Assembly: GCA_903813345.2 (NCBI GenBank)
Contig: CAIIXF020000002.1
Location: 17,679,467-17,743,466 of the forward strand
Direction: 5' to 3'
Origin: Owenia fusiformis
Taxonomy: Eukaryota > Annelida > Polychaeta > Sabellida > Oweniidae
DNA: 64,000 bases
Positions 1 through 12,800 of this stretch are shown piece after piece. Below the pieces are notes generated by a model. That model had not been told where the DNA came from. It made no database searches and saw only the letters and a list, made by a program, of their open reading frames with translations. Positions within the stretch are counted from its first letter, which is position 1. Every line of letters starts with the position of its first letter. A program made the position numbers and the translations under genes.

Positions 1-84
1 CATGGTAGTTACATTACAATAATACTCTTTTTGGTTCAAGTTTTGCAGCACCAATTTAAGTTTGCCTTAGTCTATTCTAGAATC

Positions 85-273
85 TACAGAGTGATCCAGA
101 AGTAATGCCAAAGCTGTTGCCATTTCTATACATCGGGTTACCATAGTAACCATGTAATAGACCAATCAAATAGCAGAAGCTTTTCCAGGTATTAACCCAG
201 CAATTTTTGGGAAAAATCTGTACAGCAGTAATAAATGGCAACCCTTTGATGTTACTTCTGGATCAGCCTGTAT
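85..273. mobile_element. MITE with mariner-like inverted ends
   Basis: Inverted ends: left TACAGAGTGATCCAGAAGTA at 85 matches the reverse complement of the right end near 249-273 (TACAGGCTGATCCAGAAGTA). TA dinucleotides sit at both borders, as for Tc1/mariner-type elements. There is no coding capacity. It carries a near-palindromic GTTACCATAGTAAC at 137-150. It lies in a UFSP2 intron or just 5' of the first visible exon. Confidence 0.6.
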
Positions 274-369
274 CCTGTTTACACCCCTGGTATCTGTTCT
301 CAGTAGAAATAAAGTAGATTACAAAATTTCTCATTTTGAACTGCTTGACTGTAATAAATATGATTTCAG

Positions 370-3300
370 CATAATTGCCATCACAGATGACACTGCGTGT
401 GAGAAACTGTATGATTACATACAAACTGAAGATGATGAAAACACATCAAAGAAACATAGAAACAAAGTAAGTACAGTAAATCCTGTAAAGTGGAACAACT
501 CTGGAACACCTTCTCTGGAGTGACAAGATTTCTCCTCACCTCAGAAATGACCTTGAAACCCAGAGTGACGAGAAAATCTGTCACAAAATTTTTCACTAAA
601 ATTGCTCTTATTTGAACAATTTTCATCCAATTTACACAAAAATTGTTTTAAAGTATGTAGAAATGATCTCTGCCATCTAATTTTACTAAGTTGAGCATCT
701 GAAGTTGTATAGGTATGTAGTATAATGTCAAAAGGTGGCAAAAATGAAAAAAATCTCTGGTTTCAACCGATTTTAGAGCCTGGGATTCAAGAGGTTAATG
801 TTAGTTGACCTGTTAGTGGAATACCTCCTAAGTGGAACACGTAGAGGTATCAAAGGTGTTCCACTGACACAGGATTTACTAATGTCGACTATGGAATACC
901 ATGTGTGTTGAAACACCTTAAGTCCTATATCATGACCCTGCAATCTTGTCTTACTGAAATTAGTCTCATATTTCCCTTCTTTGTAAGTATGTCAGTTGAA
1001 ATGCACCTGAATATATTCAGCTGTTTTTAGTTTATTCCATAGAATTACCTTACACTAAATAATACATGTAGTATTAACTTGCTATATAGTACTCGTAAAT
1101 ATGTATTAAATAATGTTACATACACATTCTTTGAGTTTGTCTGCCTCCTTCTAGAGATATCATGCATCCACATCCACAACATGGCATCCCAATTAATGAA
1201 TGAATGAATAACTGTATATTACTTTATTTCACAGTCTGTGATAAAGGTGTCACTACTAACTGCTGTTACTGGCTACCAAGCTGTTGGGCGTACCATAGAC
1301 TGCAGCCCCATAATACACCATGAACATAGTGAGTGATACTCTGTTTGAATTGTCCATTTTTTTGGCTTACATGGTAAACTCATGGAATCACCCACCCATC
1401 TGTCACTCTGTCCTTCAATATGTCCCTTCTTAAACTGTTTCTTCGTCAGTTCATCAACTGTTTGGCCAAATGAAAACTTCTGTAAACGAGTTTCAAGTCT
1501 TGAAATATAAAAAGCATTCATTTATGATTATGATAATCCAAATAATCTTTTTAGAAAGTACTCACAAAAAAGTGACAACTGTTTGAAATCTGTTGCCGTA
1601 GTTTCTCCGGCCATTTTACAGACCTCGCACATTAATTTATGAAGCAATTTGACCTAATTTTGCTTTTTAAACCCTTGATTGCTCACATTGTGTCTATAGT
1701 TAAAGATTGTTGTCTTATTTAGGTGATTTTGAAAACATCAGTTCAGACCTTCCCCTGGATGTCTTGGTGTGTGTAGATCCTAACATGCCAGTGGGGAACC
1801 TTGCCAAACTCTTTGTTGGTAGTGTCTGTCACCAGCTAGTTGCTATGGAGAAGTGTCTGTTTCACTTTCATAAAGAGGTAGGTTTTTAATTACAGATTTT
1901 ATTACCATTTATTGACATACCAGTAAGTACAGGTATTGCTCGGACCCAGTCACCAGCAAAGACATTAAAGGTGTCATATGCCAATTTTAGTTTGACATGG
2001 TTTATTATAGTGTCTTGATGTAGTAATCTAATTTATCTGTACTATTTTCTCTATTCCACAATCATACATGTGCCATTTATGGTAATACCTGTGTACGTTG
2101 AAAAACATTCAGTGTTGGTTGGTGTTCACTAAAGCGAGGGTAATATATTCAGAACTCAATGGAATATGTGGGGAGTGAGGGTATCCATGAGAGTTATGTG
2201 TTCACTAGGGCAGGTTTTACTGTATAGTACAGAAATGTACACTCATGTGTTTTAGGACAAGGAGTTCTTGGTGCCCCAACCTCACCACTTTAAGCCAGCT
2301 GGACTGGACCACTTCATAACAACTCTATACCCACAGGGACTCTCCGAGAAAAGACTTGGTAAATGAACTATGATGGCTTGCTTTATCTTAATGACATGTA
2401 TATAGACTTATGATAATTCTGAATAGATGATAGACAGATAATGCTTTTAATGTGGATTGTCATCCTGAATATTCTCCGAGTTCAAAATCTAAACCAAATA
2501 ATTTAAATCTTTTTAAAAAAGAATCATTAAAATATTTTTTGTGCAGACTTTAGACTTATTATTCTTGGTTGCAAATAGCAAACCAAAATATGTTTAACTG
2601 ATAGAACTATGAAATATGCAAAATTGTTCTCATTCTAGAACCAGTGAGGCGTACATTGAACCAGAAGTTTTCTCTCTCCTTGGATGTTCCATTATTCCGA
2701 CGTATGAATGCATACAATTTTCCTGAAGATAATGACACTGCTGGCTATTTGCATAATGTACATGTAGGACTTCCCCCTTCTGGAGGTAAGACAAAAAATG
2801 ATGAATACCTCAGCAGAAATGCTAAAGAGACCAAAACATAGTGTGTAAAAATAGAAAAGCAACATATAACCAGTAATATGGAAAAATCCTATCCTTATCA
2901 TCCCAATTTAGTGTTTTTATCCATACTTGTAAATACATGTACATGAATGTGGAAGCAATAGATACACAATACTTAGACTAAATGCCTATGCCTACTATGC
3001 CTAGTAGCCATTTTGAGAGATAGAAAAGTAACAGATGTCCAATGTACCATAACTGAAGATGACAGTGGCTGACAGTCTTGTCTGTTGCTGCTTTGTGAGA
3101 CATTTGTTGCATTGCCATTACAATAATTGAATGCCAAAAAGTGTTTTTCTTTACACTGTTGCTGCTTTATGAGACATTTGTTGTGTTGGCATTATATAAG
3201 AAATGCCAAAACGTGTTTCTTTACACATAAACCTGTAGATGTTATTTTGTTCTTGCAGTTAAGGAAGGCACACAATATCTTGTCCAAGGAAGGTACAGCT

Positions 3301-5488
3301 ATCATCATTATATGCAAGACAGGTTTGATGATAACCACTGGGGTTGTGCATATAGGTCTCTACAAACTGTCGTCTCTTGGTTTAGACTTCAGGGGTACAC
3401 CGATCAGCCTGTTCCCACACATAGGGCTATACAACAGGTAAAGGATGGGTGTCAATGAGGGGGGAAGGTACTTAGACTAAAGGACTTTATATAGGTCTCT
3501 ACAAACTGTTGTCTCTTGGTTTAGACTTCAGGGGTACACCGATCAGCCTGTTCCCACACATAGGGCTATACAACAGGTAAAGTAGGGGTGTTAATGAGGG
3601 GGAAGGTACTCAGACTAGGGGACTTAATATAGGTCTCTACAAACTGTGGTCTCTTGGTTTAGACTTCAGGGGTACACCGATCAGCCTGTTCCTACACATA
3701 GGGCTATACAACAGGTAAAGGAGGGGTGTCAATGAGGGATGAAGGTACTTAGACTAGGGGACTTTATATAGGTCTCTACAAACTGTGGTCTCTTGGTTCA
3801 GACTTCAGGTGTACACAGATCAGCCTGTTCCCACACATAGGGCTATACAACAGGTAAGGGAGGGCTGTCAGTGGGGGGGGGGACTAAGGTACTTAATATA
3901 GGTCTTTACTAACTGTGGTCTCTTGGTTCAGGCTTCAGAAGTACACAATCAACCCATTTCCACACACAGTCCATTTAGAAAAGGGGTTGGATGTATTACT
4001 GAAGTTGAACATAGACGCTCATGCCAGGGACACTCTAAAACAATATGACTGAATTAGGAAAAATAAAAACAAACAAATGTCAGTAATGCAGTATCAAACA
4101 GCTGGAGAACCAACATTTTTTCTCATCTCTTAATACTTTTTTGTGTAATACTGTAGGCTCTAGTGGACATTAAAGATAAAGAGGCATCATTTGTTGGTAG
4201 TAGAAAGTGGATTGGTTCAATGGAGGTCAGCTATGTGCTGGATAGACTGTTAGAGGTAATATTTGTATCTTGAGAGCACTAGTATTGATTTGATTACAAG
4301 TATCTACAAATTTTATACAGTTTGTGTATGGATTTTACATAAAAAATGTTACAATTTAAAATGTTGCACAAAAATAAATAATCTTAAAATGTTGAACAAA
4401 AAGTTCAAAAATGTTGCACTAAAAATAACAAAATACACCAGAGAGAAAGTCTTTGGGAGAGCTCTGTAAACTGTTCCAAGCCTTTATATTACACATAGAC
4501 TGAGCTTCAGATAGGGATGTTGAAAATGGATACAAGATTGATTATTTCCTGTTCGTTATTTCAATTTGTACATTTTAGGTTCAGTGCAAGATCATGTTTG
4601 TCCAAAGTGGGGCAGATCTTGCAAATAAAGGGAGAGAGTTGGCCATGCATTTCTCAATACAAGGAACTCCCATTATGATAGGTAATCACGGTTAACTACC
4701 GTCAAACTTGTTTGAATTGAATGCTGTTGGAATCAGCTTAAAGTGTTTGCATTGAGAGTTTTTTGCATAAAGATGAAAATCTGGGCAGTGAATGTATGAG
4801 ATATCCAAAAATAGAATCCTCAAATTGCATTGTGTTTACTCGCTGTTATTTTACTATATTTCTTATTTGCCTGTTTATAAGTATATGCATATTTCACACA
4901 CATCATGCATTTACATCTACTGAACAATGGCTGGAATATAAAAATGTACATTTTCCCTTCCAGGTGGTGGAGTTTTGGCACATACCATATTAGGAGTAGA
5001 TTTTAATGACATCACAGGAGATCTGAAGTTCCTTATACTGGACCCTCATTACACAGGGGCAGAAGACCTTAAGATTATACAAGACAAGGTACTGTGTGTA
5101 GTGAAATTCTTACTAAGCCCAAGTGTAAAAATATGAATGTATAAGCATGTCAAAGTTATTCTGTATTTTGATGAGCTTTAAGTGAAGATGTCAAATATTC
5201 TCTCAGTATTTCATCTATAAGAGAGGCCTTTTAACATGTACTTCTTTTCCTAAGTGATAAGATATGTTCAGTTTTATATAGTACATGTTCTTGAATGTAT
5301 AAAATTTACAACTATAACGTCATTTTTCTTATTAGAAATCCCCATTTTATAGCCGCATTATGAGGGTATTTATAATCTTTACATATTAAACTTATCTTCA
5401 GGGTTGGTGTGGATGGAAGGACACTAGTTTCTGGGATAAGAATGCTTACTACAACCTCTGCTTGCCACAGAGGCCAAAGATGATATAA
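370..5488 (+). CDS. UFSP2: UFSP2, UFM1-specific cysteine protease 2 (5'-partial)
   Basis: UFSP2 matures the ubiquitin-like modifier UFM1 and removes it from substrates such as ribosomal protein uL24 at the ER; this role is family knowledge. Ten exons are supported: 370-466, 1235-1328, 1723-1877, 2256-2358, 2639-2785, 3259-3437, 4157-4255, 4579-4681, 4964-5088 and 5402-5488. They join in frame to about 395 residues and a TAA stop; roughly 75 N-terminal residues (compared with a ~469-residue human protein) should lie upstream of the window. Exon 3259-3437 encodes [20 protein letters not shown] with the catalytic Cys codon at 3345-3347. Exon 4964-5088 encodes the Asp/His part ([10 protein letters not shown]), and the last exon encodes GWCGW...[13 protein letters not shown]. 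All catalytic motifs are intact. The first exon (370-466) is the least certain, since it rests on frame and splice sites only. The 3' side of the catalytic exon is amplified in the next intron (separate entry). Confidence 0.93.
3351..3975 (+). repeat. Tandem partial duplication of the UFSP2 catalytic exon's 3' half plus donor
   Basis: Five head-to-tail units start at 3351, 3490, 3628, 3767 and 3897 (spacing 139, 138, 139 and 130). The first is the real exon end. Each later unit repeats the last ~87 nt of the exon, the CAG|GTAAG-type donor and ~50 nt of intron. Units 2-4 are nearly identical to the exon; unit 5 is degraded and has lost the donor. The units start just after the Cys codon, so none carries the active site. 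Confidence 0.9.
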
Positions 5489-5510
5489 GCCTGGCCTAAT
5501 CTTGTCAAGA

Positions 5511-6020
5511 ATGGCTCTACTTCTATGATTGGGTTGCCTGTAAGAGTGCCAATAATTGAGACAACTTTCAAATGGTATATCAAATGGCTCTACTTCTATG
5601 ATTGGGTTGCTTGTAGGAATGCCAATAATTGAAACAACTTTCAAATGGTATATCAAATGGCTCTACTTCTATGATTGGGTTGCCTGTAAGAGTGCCAATA
5701 ATTGAGACAACTTTCAAATGGTATATCAAATGGCTCTACTTCTATGATTGGGTTGCCTGTAAGAGTGCCAATAATTGAGACAACTTTCAAATGGTATATC
5801 AGATGGCTCTACTTCTATGATTGGGTTGCTTGTAGGAATGCCAATAATTGAGACAACTTTCAAATGGTATATCAAATGGCTCTACTTCTATGATTAGTTG
5901 CCTGTAGGAGTGCCAATAATTGAGACAACTTTCAAATGGTATATCAAATGGCTCTACTTCTATGATTAGTTGCCTGTAGGAGTGCCAATAATTGAGACAA
6001 CTTTCAAATGGTATATCAAA
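5511..6020. repeat. 73-bp minisatellite in the UFSP2 3' UTR
   Basis: Seven units begin ATGGCTCTAC at 5511, 5584, 5657, 5730, 5803, 5876 and 5948. The period is 73 bp (72 for the sixth unit, where two G are lost in GATTGGGTTG). The array starts 22 bp after the UFSP2 stop codon, so it probably lies in the 3' UTR. Open frames on the opposite strand are repeat artefacts. Confidence 0.92.
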
Positions 6021-7639
6021 TACAAACCATGGACACAAATACAAAAACGTCAGTTAAAAATTGACTTGGAAACCAGACTGTGACATTAATGCTTTTATCA
6101 GAGTAAAATCAGGAGATTCATTGTATATTGGGCATTTACAGACATCATTTTAAAATTGATGAGAAGGTGTATACATTGTATAGAATCAATGACAGCTTTT
6201 AGGTCAAGCATGGCCAAATTCATGTACAGGATGAGCCAAAAAGGTAACCCAAACAAATGAAGGGATGTCTGTAGAATTCTATAACAGCAGTTCTGATTGC
6301 ATGTGATTGGATGGTCAAATTTTGATCAACCTATTCAGTGACTTGCGTAAGGTTAGGTCAAAGGATAATTACTTCAAACCATGGAGATGAAATCAAACTC
6401 TTTAAATAGCTTAAACATTTTTCTAATGCAGCTAACTGAACATTCCTTGTTATGTCCAGGATAATAAAATAGATAGAATCAATAATTGATTTAAAATGAG
6501 ACTTAAAGTCCGACAAAATGTGGGGATTTGAGTATATGTGAAATATTTGGTGGTAGAGTGCAATAGAATGCAATTAATTATTGTAAATAAATATTTTCAA
6601 ATAGAAATACATTACATATTGAGTCATGTTAAAATATTTGACATAATTTATTCCATTCCTCATAAAGCTGATTATGTGTATGAGGGGTGTTCAATAAAGC
6701 AGTTCACCAATATTTATATCCAGCATCAAGCCTTACTCCCCACCCTGTGAGTTCACCTTCACACGTTAGACAGGTAAAAATATTGTTGATTATAGAGCTA
6801 ATTGTTTCTTTGGGATAACAATAATCTCTATTGAAAGATTTAATCAGTTCATTCATGATTTTAGAATAATGCAAATAATCTAGATTTGAATGAGATGTTC
6901 AAATGTTCACGTCGAAAGTCCTCTGGTGAAGATGTGCTGCTGATGCAGATAAAATGAGACTAATGATTGAAATCAAATACTCAAATCAAAAATATTCAGT
7001 TCCATGCGTATGCTTCAAAAGGTTGGCAACATTAACAGTTATAGTTTGGGCATTCTGATACTCAGACCATCTCTGCCATGCACATGAATGATTCTTGAAG
7101 GAAACTGAGAGAAGGCTGTGATATCTCACAATGTTGTTTGGGGTATTTTTGAAAATTGGTAATTCCAATAAAAAGCTTTTAAACACAAACAGGTTTTTCA
7201 ATGGGGACTTCAGGTGGCGCTTTTTCAGCACAGTGTATCCACAAGTATTACTGCCCATCTATTTACAAAACAGATATGTAACAAACAGATCATTGTTAAG
7301 GACTAGTACAAACAGTCAAATGGGACTGCCTCAGCATTCAAAGGATGAGTGCCCCTTTTACCATGATATACATTTTCAATCCTTATGTCACTACTAGTAC
7401 TGGCATATTGTTATTGCCTCCAACTTTTTGTAGATGGTGCTTGGCAGTTGGCGTTATGTTTGCCCCAGGTTCTTTGATTTTTTGGTTTGGTTGCTATGGA
7501 AACCATTTTTATTAGATATATCTGGTATACTGAATATTGTTCCCTGGATCAAGAACTCATATATTGAAAAATAAAGACATTAGAGAGATAATATGAGAAC
7601 TTAATGATCAACCCTCGTATAGACGAAGGTCTATGGGTG
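6021..7639. other. Intergenic, UFSP2 3' flank
   Basis: No gene is supported. It contains a single MITE-type end at 6229-6260 (a GAGCCAAAAAGGTAACCC-like terminus shared with elements at 28.9, 52.8 and 58.3 kb), a mariner-like end near 6682 (GAGGGGTGTTCAATAAAG), candidate AATAAA signals near 6585 and 6692, and a fragment of a repeat family near 7405-7480 (CTCCAACTTTTT...TTGGCAGTTGG). A perfect RFX-type X-box, GTTGCTATGGAAAC, lies at 7490-7503. Confidence 0.5.
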
Positions 7640-9682
7640 GAATTGGTCAATCTCAGAATTGTAATAAATATTCACACAAAACATTTGATTTTGTTTTATA
7701 TATGAGTTTAATTTATTACATGTTTATATACAATATACAAGCATTATCTTACAATCTGTAAGCAACATGTGCACACCTAGTTTCCATCTCAATAACTTGC
7801 ACACCATTAACTGGCACACTTAACTTGCACACTATTATTACCTCTAGCACACCAATAACCTCGAGGATCAGTAATTTTAACAAACTGGCGAAAATGAAAC
7901 TGCACCTTTGCTTCTAGAGGAATTTTCATATCTTTGTAATGAAATGACAGCATGGACACTTAAAAATCATTAATTATCTTCATATCATCTCTTAATTAAA
8001 TAAATTATACAAACATAATTTTGTTTGTACAGTACATGTCATTGAAAAACAGAAATTTCCAAATTTTGCATCCTTAGAATCAAATATTATCAGAGTATGC
8101 TAGGCTTATTTTATTAACTTATGCTAGAAACTAAAATGACTGACAACACTTAAATTAAACCCATTTTTTCATCTAAGTGACAAAAACTGATCATTTGGCA
8201 ATTTCAAAAATTGTATTTTTTACCTAACTATCTTATAATAAAGAATTGTTACATTGTTTTTAATGAATCCTATCAACATCCCAGTATCTTATGGTCACAT
8301 TTTATGGGATAAAGCTATGGGACAAAATGGTCAATGACAATATGCAACACATAAGAATACATTGTTAAATCTAAGTGCATTGGTACTCTAGTGTAAATAT
8401 TAAGTACATGTGCACTTTGTAGTCTTGCAACAGGCACCTGAGTTCACCCCTACCCTATTCTCTTTTTAACACAGGTTCAATAGCTATTTGGGGAGGGGGC
8501 AGGAGCTCCATGTAAAACTATATTTAGAAGTGAAACTGCGTGTTCAACTAGTGTTTAACACTTGTTACATAACTTTTCTAAAATATCTGACCATTGGATG
8601 ATGAATACACATAGTAAAGCTTGTCTTATCCTAACACCACTGGAACTTGCCATTGGCAAGTGTTTACATTTTTAGATTTTTAACCTTTCAATGAAGTGTT
8701 CACACTGAGAGATTGAAGAGGTGTTTGGATATCCAGGTTTTACTGTATAGTGGAGTAATTCTCATTGGCAGAACAATGCTATACATGTACACAAATATCA
8801 ACAGAGCATAAAAATACACTGTCTGTAACGAGGAGCACATATACACACTACCCTGGCTAATGGTAACCATCAACTATATACTGTACTGTAAAACATGTTG
8901 AATTCATGCATCGCATTTTCAGGAATTTAGAATTTTGGATTATTTTCAATGATGATGAAACCATGATATCAAAATGAAAATTGGTAGGTCTACCAGTGGA
9001 ACTATTAATTTGTGACATATAAAATTCAGACAATTCAGACAACCTTTGTGAAAATGCAGTGAAATTAACATGGTTTACAGTATGCTTATACAATAGCACT
9101 TTCTTTACAAGCTGTGTCAGGATCATATGGCATTGGCATAGCAATGTGATAACCATTCTATAGTGTGGGGGGGGAGTTGATAACAGAGAGTATCAGAGAG
9201 GGGGAGCTAAACATGATTTATGAATCTCACTTTAATGTTTACCCTGTGAATATAACTGATGAAGCATATACCAAGAACTGCTCAGTGTGTCTATATACTG
9301 AGTGGTCAAAGTTCAAATTAATATCTCTCTCTTTCAATGAGGGTCATCATTCAAGATGATTTTTTGAGAACAAACAGGGACCATTTTATACACAAGACAC
9401 AACTGAAACACTTAACTACAATATTTCTATGACTTTTGAGACACTTCTGCTTTAAGGAATGATGATTCAAAAAATCTATGCAGGGGAATGATCATATTGA
9501 GACTCTTACTAAAAATATTTTTCAAACATTTCAACTTCAAATGAAATACCACAGACTGGATCGATCATTTTGGATTTTGGACAGCCCAGCATGAGATCAT
9601 AACCCAATAAGGAACTCATCATTTTGTTAAGTCATTATGTGAGTCAAATATGCAGAGAAAGGGATCAGTCATTTTTAAAGGT
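7640..9682 (-). other. Probable 3' UTR / 3' flank of the RAD6-like gene
   Basis: AT-rich with no supported ORF. Minus-strand AATAAA appears as TTTATT near 7711, about 2 kb after the distal stop codon at 9683. It could be a long 3' UTR or intergenic sequence; the sequence alone cannot decide. Confidence 0.35.
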
Positions 9683-9817
9683 CTAATCCATAACATGAAC
9701 CCAACTTTCTTCAACAACGACTCTAACTTTCTTCTCATATTCCCGCCTGTTATCTTGATAAAGCTGTGCCGCACATGAATTAGCCGGACTGTTAGGGTTG
9801 GGTTCGTCTAAGAGGGA
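9683..9817 (-). CDS. Distal alternative last exon of the RAD6-like E2 (non-acidic tail)
   Basis: After a CAG acceptor at 9818 the exon encodes [20 protein letters not shown], a segment with [10 protein letters not shown], and ends EESWVHVMD with a TAG stop. It is homologous to the proximal exon at 11342-11482 but lacks the acidic run. [14 protein letters not shown] and AAQLYQ match canonical UBE2A/B more closely than the proximal copy does. Phase 0 and stop are intact, so it looks functional rather than decayed. Confidence 0.9.
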   Translation of the reverse strand, partial: SLLDEPNPNSPANSCAAQLYQDNRREYEKKVRVVVEESWVHVMD

Positions 9818-12800
9818 CTGGAAATATATGAGAATGAGCTCTGGTTAGTGATTGATGAAACTGCCATAACACAGAATTATCTCCCTCAAATGGTTCATGG
9901 GTTATAAGAATAATTCCATCTACACTTCCCAATATTACTTACATTTTACATTGCAAGTTAACTAAGGTTATTTCAGGTAGTGTGGGTGAATGCCCAGTTT
10001 GAATAAATGATGCCTACTGATGAAATGATCAAATGTGATAGTATCAACAACATTCAGGGTTGATATGATCATATGAACTGAGAATATTTTGAAAATTCAG
10101 CTTGGTAAACCTTGATTTTTTTCTTAGTTTGTTACATGGACAAATGAGACCTGGGTGATATTTCGGGGTGTGACGCAAGGGAGTTGGAACACAAATATAA
10201 ATTGAAAATTTCTTGTGAGGTAATTTCACCTTGCCACCATATGTTGCCTTCAACAGTCAGACAGTGCCCTACTACCAACTTTTTTTCTTGAGATTCTAAT
10301 TGGTCAATCAAAGAGTCACATGATCATAACATTGGGAGGTGTGTACCTCTTCAGAGGTAGAAAACGCTAATGATCAACATGGTATTTTTGGAAGCCAGTT
10401 TCATCTTAATTGCAAGTGACAATTAAACATTTCTAAACTTACTCATCAATAAATTATAAGCAAACAATCATATACAATTATAAACATGAGTCGTAAACAA
10501 TCATATACAATTAAAACATGTGTGGCAAACAATCATATACAATATCTTAACATGAGTACTGTAACATAATAGTGATTACTTTACAATCATGTACAATATT
10601 TATTCATATGATCTGACTTCACCATAATTTCAGGTTTAACAACTCTAATGGCTATATCTGAAAATAGATCTGTTTTCAGACCAAATATGGGTATAATATC
10701 AACATGTCTTTATTTAGTAAGATTAAAAGATTAACACCCCTATTTGACATACTTTGAGAAAAACTACCACTCACAATATACATGTATCAGTATTTTAGTT
10801 TTCCAAACCACATGCATTTATAAAATTTTAAATGTAAAGAGCTGGGAAAATGGAAAAAATCTGAGATAAAGATTTTAATAATATAACGCTCTGTAGACTA
10901 AATATGAATACTTAACTTTTCTAATAAACCATGCCCCATTTTGGCTAACAAAATAAACTACATTGGCTCATCATGTCATATTTTGCAGGTAACAATGTTA
11001 TAGAAAATTGAACAAAGTTTTGAAAATTAGCAATTTCTGTTTTGTAGTTATTCCCATTGTTGCCTTGACACTGAAAGATGACATCATACCCAATGGGTGA
11101 CATGATTTACTGGATTGGTTGGTATATCATATAACTGTCTTTCAATATGTATTTTAACTTTAGTGCATGTATATATGTGGACCTGTGGCAAATATCTAAA
11201 TATATTGTTTACACCGCTGACAATATTCTTGTATGGTGAGATTAAAACCAAGTTTACCACAAAAAACACAGTCTTGGTACAAGAATTTTGGTCACAATTG
11301 GTATAAACTTAAGATAAAATTATGCTAAATATGGCCATAGACTAATCGTCATCGTCTTCCTCTTCCCAGCTCTGTTGCACAATTTGTGCCACTTTTTTCT
11401 CATATTCCCGCCTATTTTCCCTGTATTTCTGTGCCGCCTCATTGTTTGCGGGACTGTTGGGATTGGGGTCATGTAACAAAGACTGAAATACAGGACCGTT
11501 TGGATTAAGTACAAGAACAAATTTTTATGAACTTTTTTGCCTCACTTAAAATCTATTTGAAAAGTCAAGCTTCGATTAAAGAACTGGTCTTTAGACAAGC
11601 ATGGAGACAGAATTTGGGATTTTAGACAAAATATAAGGCTATTAGGTGTCTCCTCATAGTAATGCACCATTGAAACTAAAGGTTTGTATGAGACCTCCTA
11701 TGCAAGAAAATGAGATCAAAAATAGCTGGTTAAATATTGTAGAAACTTCAACAATAATACCTGGTTAAATATCTGATCAAAATTGGAGCAATGATAATGG
11801 GTTAAATTTCAGTTAAAGAGATATCTGACCTATAGTCTGATTTCTTCCATTCCCTTAGCCTGGATTGAAATGCATTTTCGTTTTTTCTCTTACCTGAATT
11901 GAAGTTAATATTGCAGATACGTCATATGTAGGGCTCCATCTATTTTGTAAGATATCTAAGCATATACTTCCATCCGCATAAACTGAAAATTCACAATGGA
12001 AATAATGAGGTGAATGTAACAAAATACAATATCAATATTAACGGAGAATTTGGTTTTTGTACTGGAAATGCTCAATGAGCTATTTCAGCTTAAGGAAAGC
12101 ATTGTCCAAATATTTTTATGCTGCTACAGTGTGGGTCATACCTACTTGACAGTAACTCCAGACGGATGTATTTATTTGGATCCAAGTGTAAAATTGAAGT
12201 GCCTTGCCACATTGTCAAACATAAAATTCACCATTGTTGAATATTATAGAACAATGTCACTTAGTACTTTCATAAACATATTACTTTCTTTTTAAAGATT
12301 TTTATTCACAAAAAAACTTTGAGTATACATGTACATATAATTTATCCTCGGTAGCAACACTGTGGCGAGTGTAATTTTTCATTGGTGAGTGTAAAAACAC
12401 AAGTCAATTGCCACTTGGCGAGTGACAGGAAAATCCTTAGACCCACACTGTGCTATGGCTTCTGATTACTAATTGACAATGTTCAATGTTTCAAACAAAA
12501 TTTTGGCCTGTGATTACTGTTACTTGCGATAAACTGTTAAATTGGCCAAATGCTAAGGTAATGTCATTCACATGGCATGGCAATTCCTTAAAGGTCTTCT
12601 CTGAATCTATTTTGTATTTAAGACCATTAACTTATAACTGCTTATGTAACCAAGGGCGTTACAATACCCGGGAATTTATCGGTTCGTGCAGTTCTTGTTT
12701 GTGATAGCGGCCTCTGTAGGTCACTGTGCTTAATAGCCTACAGTAATACGGGGTAGGATATCGGGAATTCGGTCAGTTTCCATCCGTCGATTACGCTATG

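Noticed and set aside
5312-6044. Two minus-strand ORFs (114 and 81 codons) with repeating protein segments
   Set aside because: They are frames through the 73-bp minisatellite on the opposite strand of the UFSP2 3' UTR; repetition keeps them open.
7131-7397. 88-codon plus-strand ORF
   Set aside because: Random composition, no splice context, overlaps an equally long antisense ORF.
8857-9156. 99-codon minus-strand ORF
   Set aside because: No family features; lies in the presumed 3' UTR of the RAD6-like gene.
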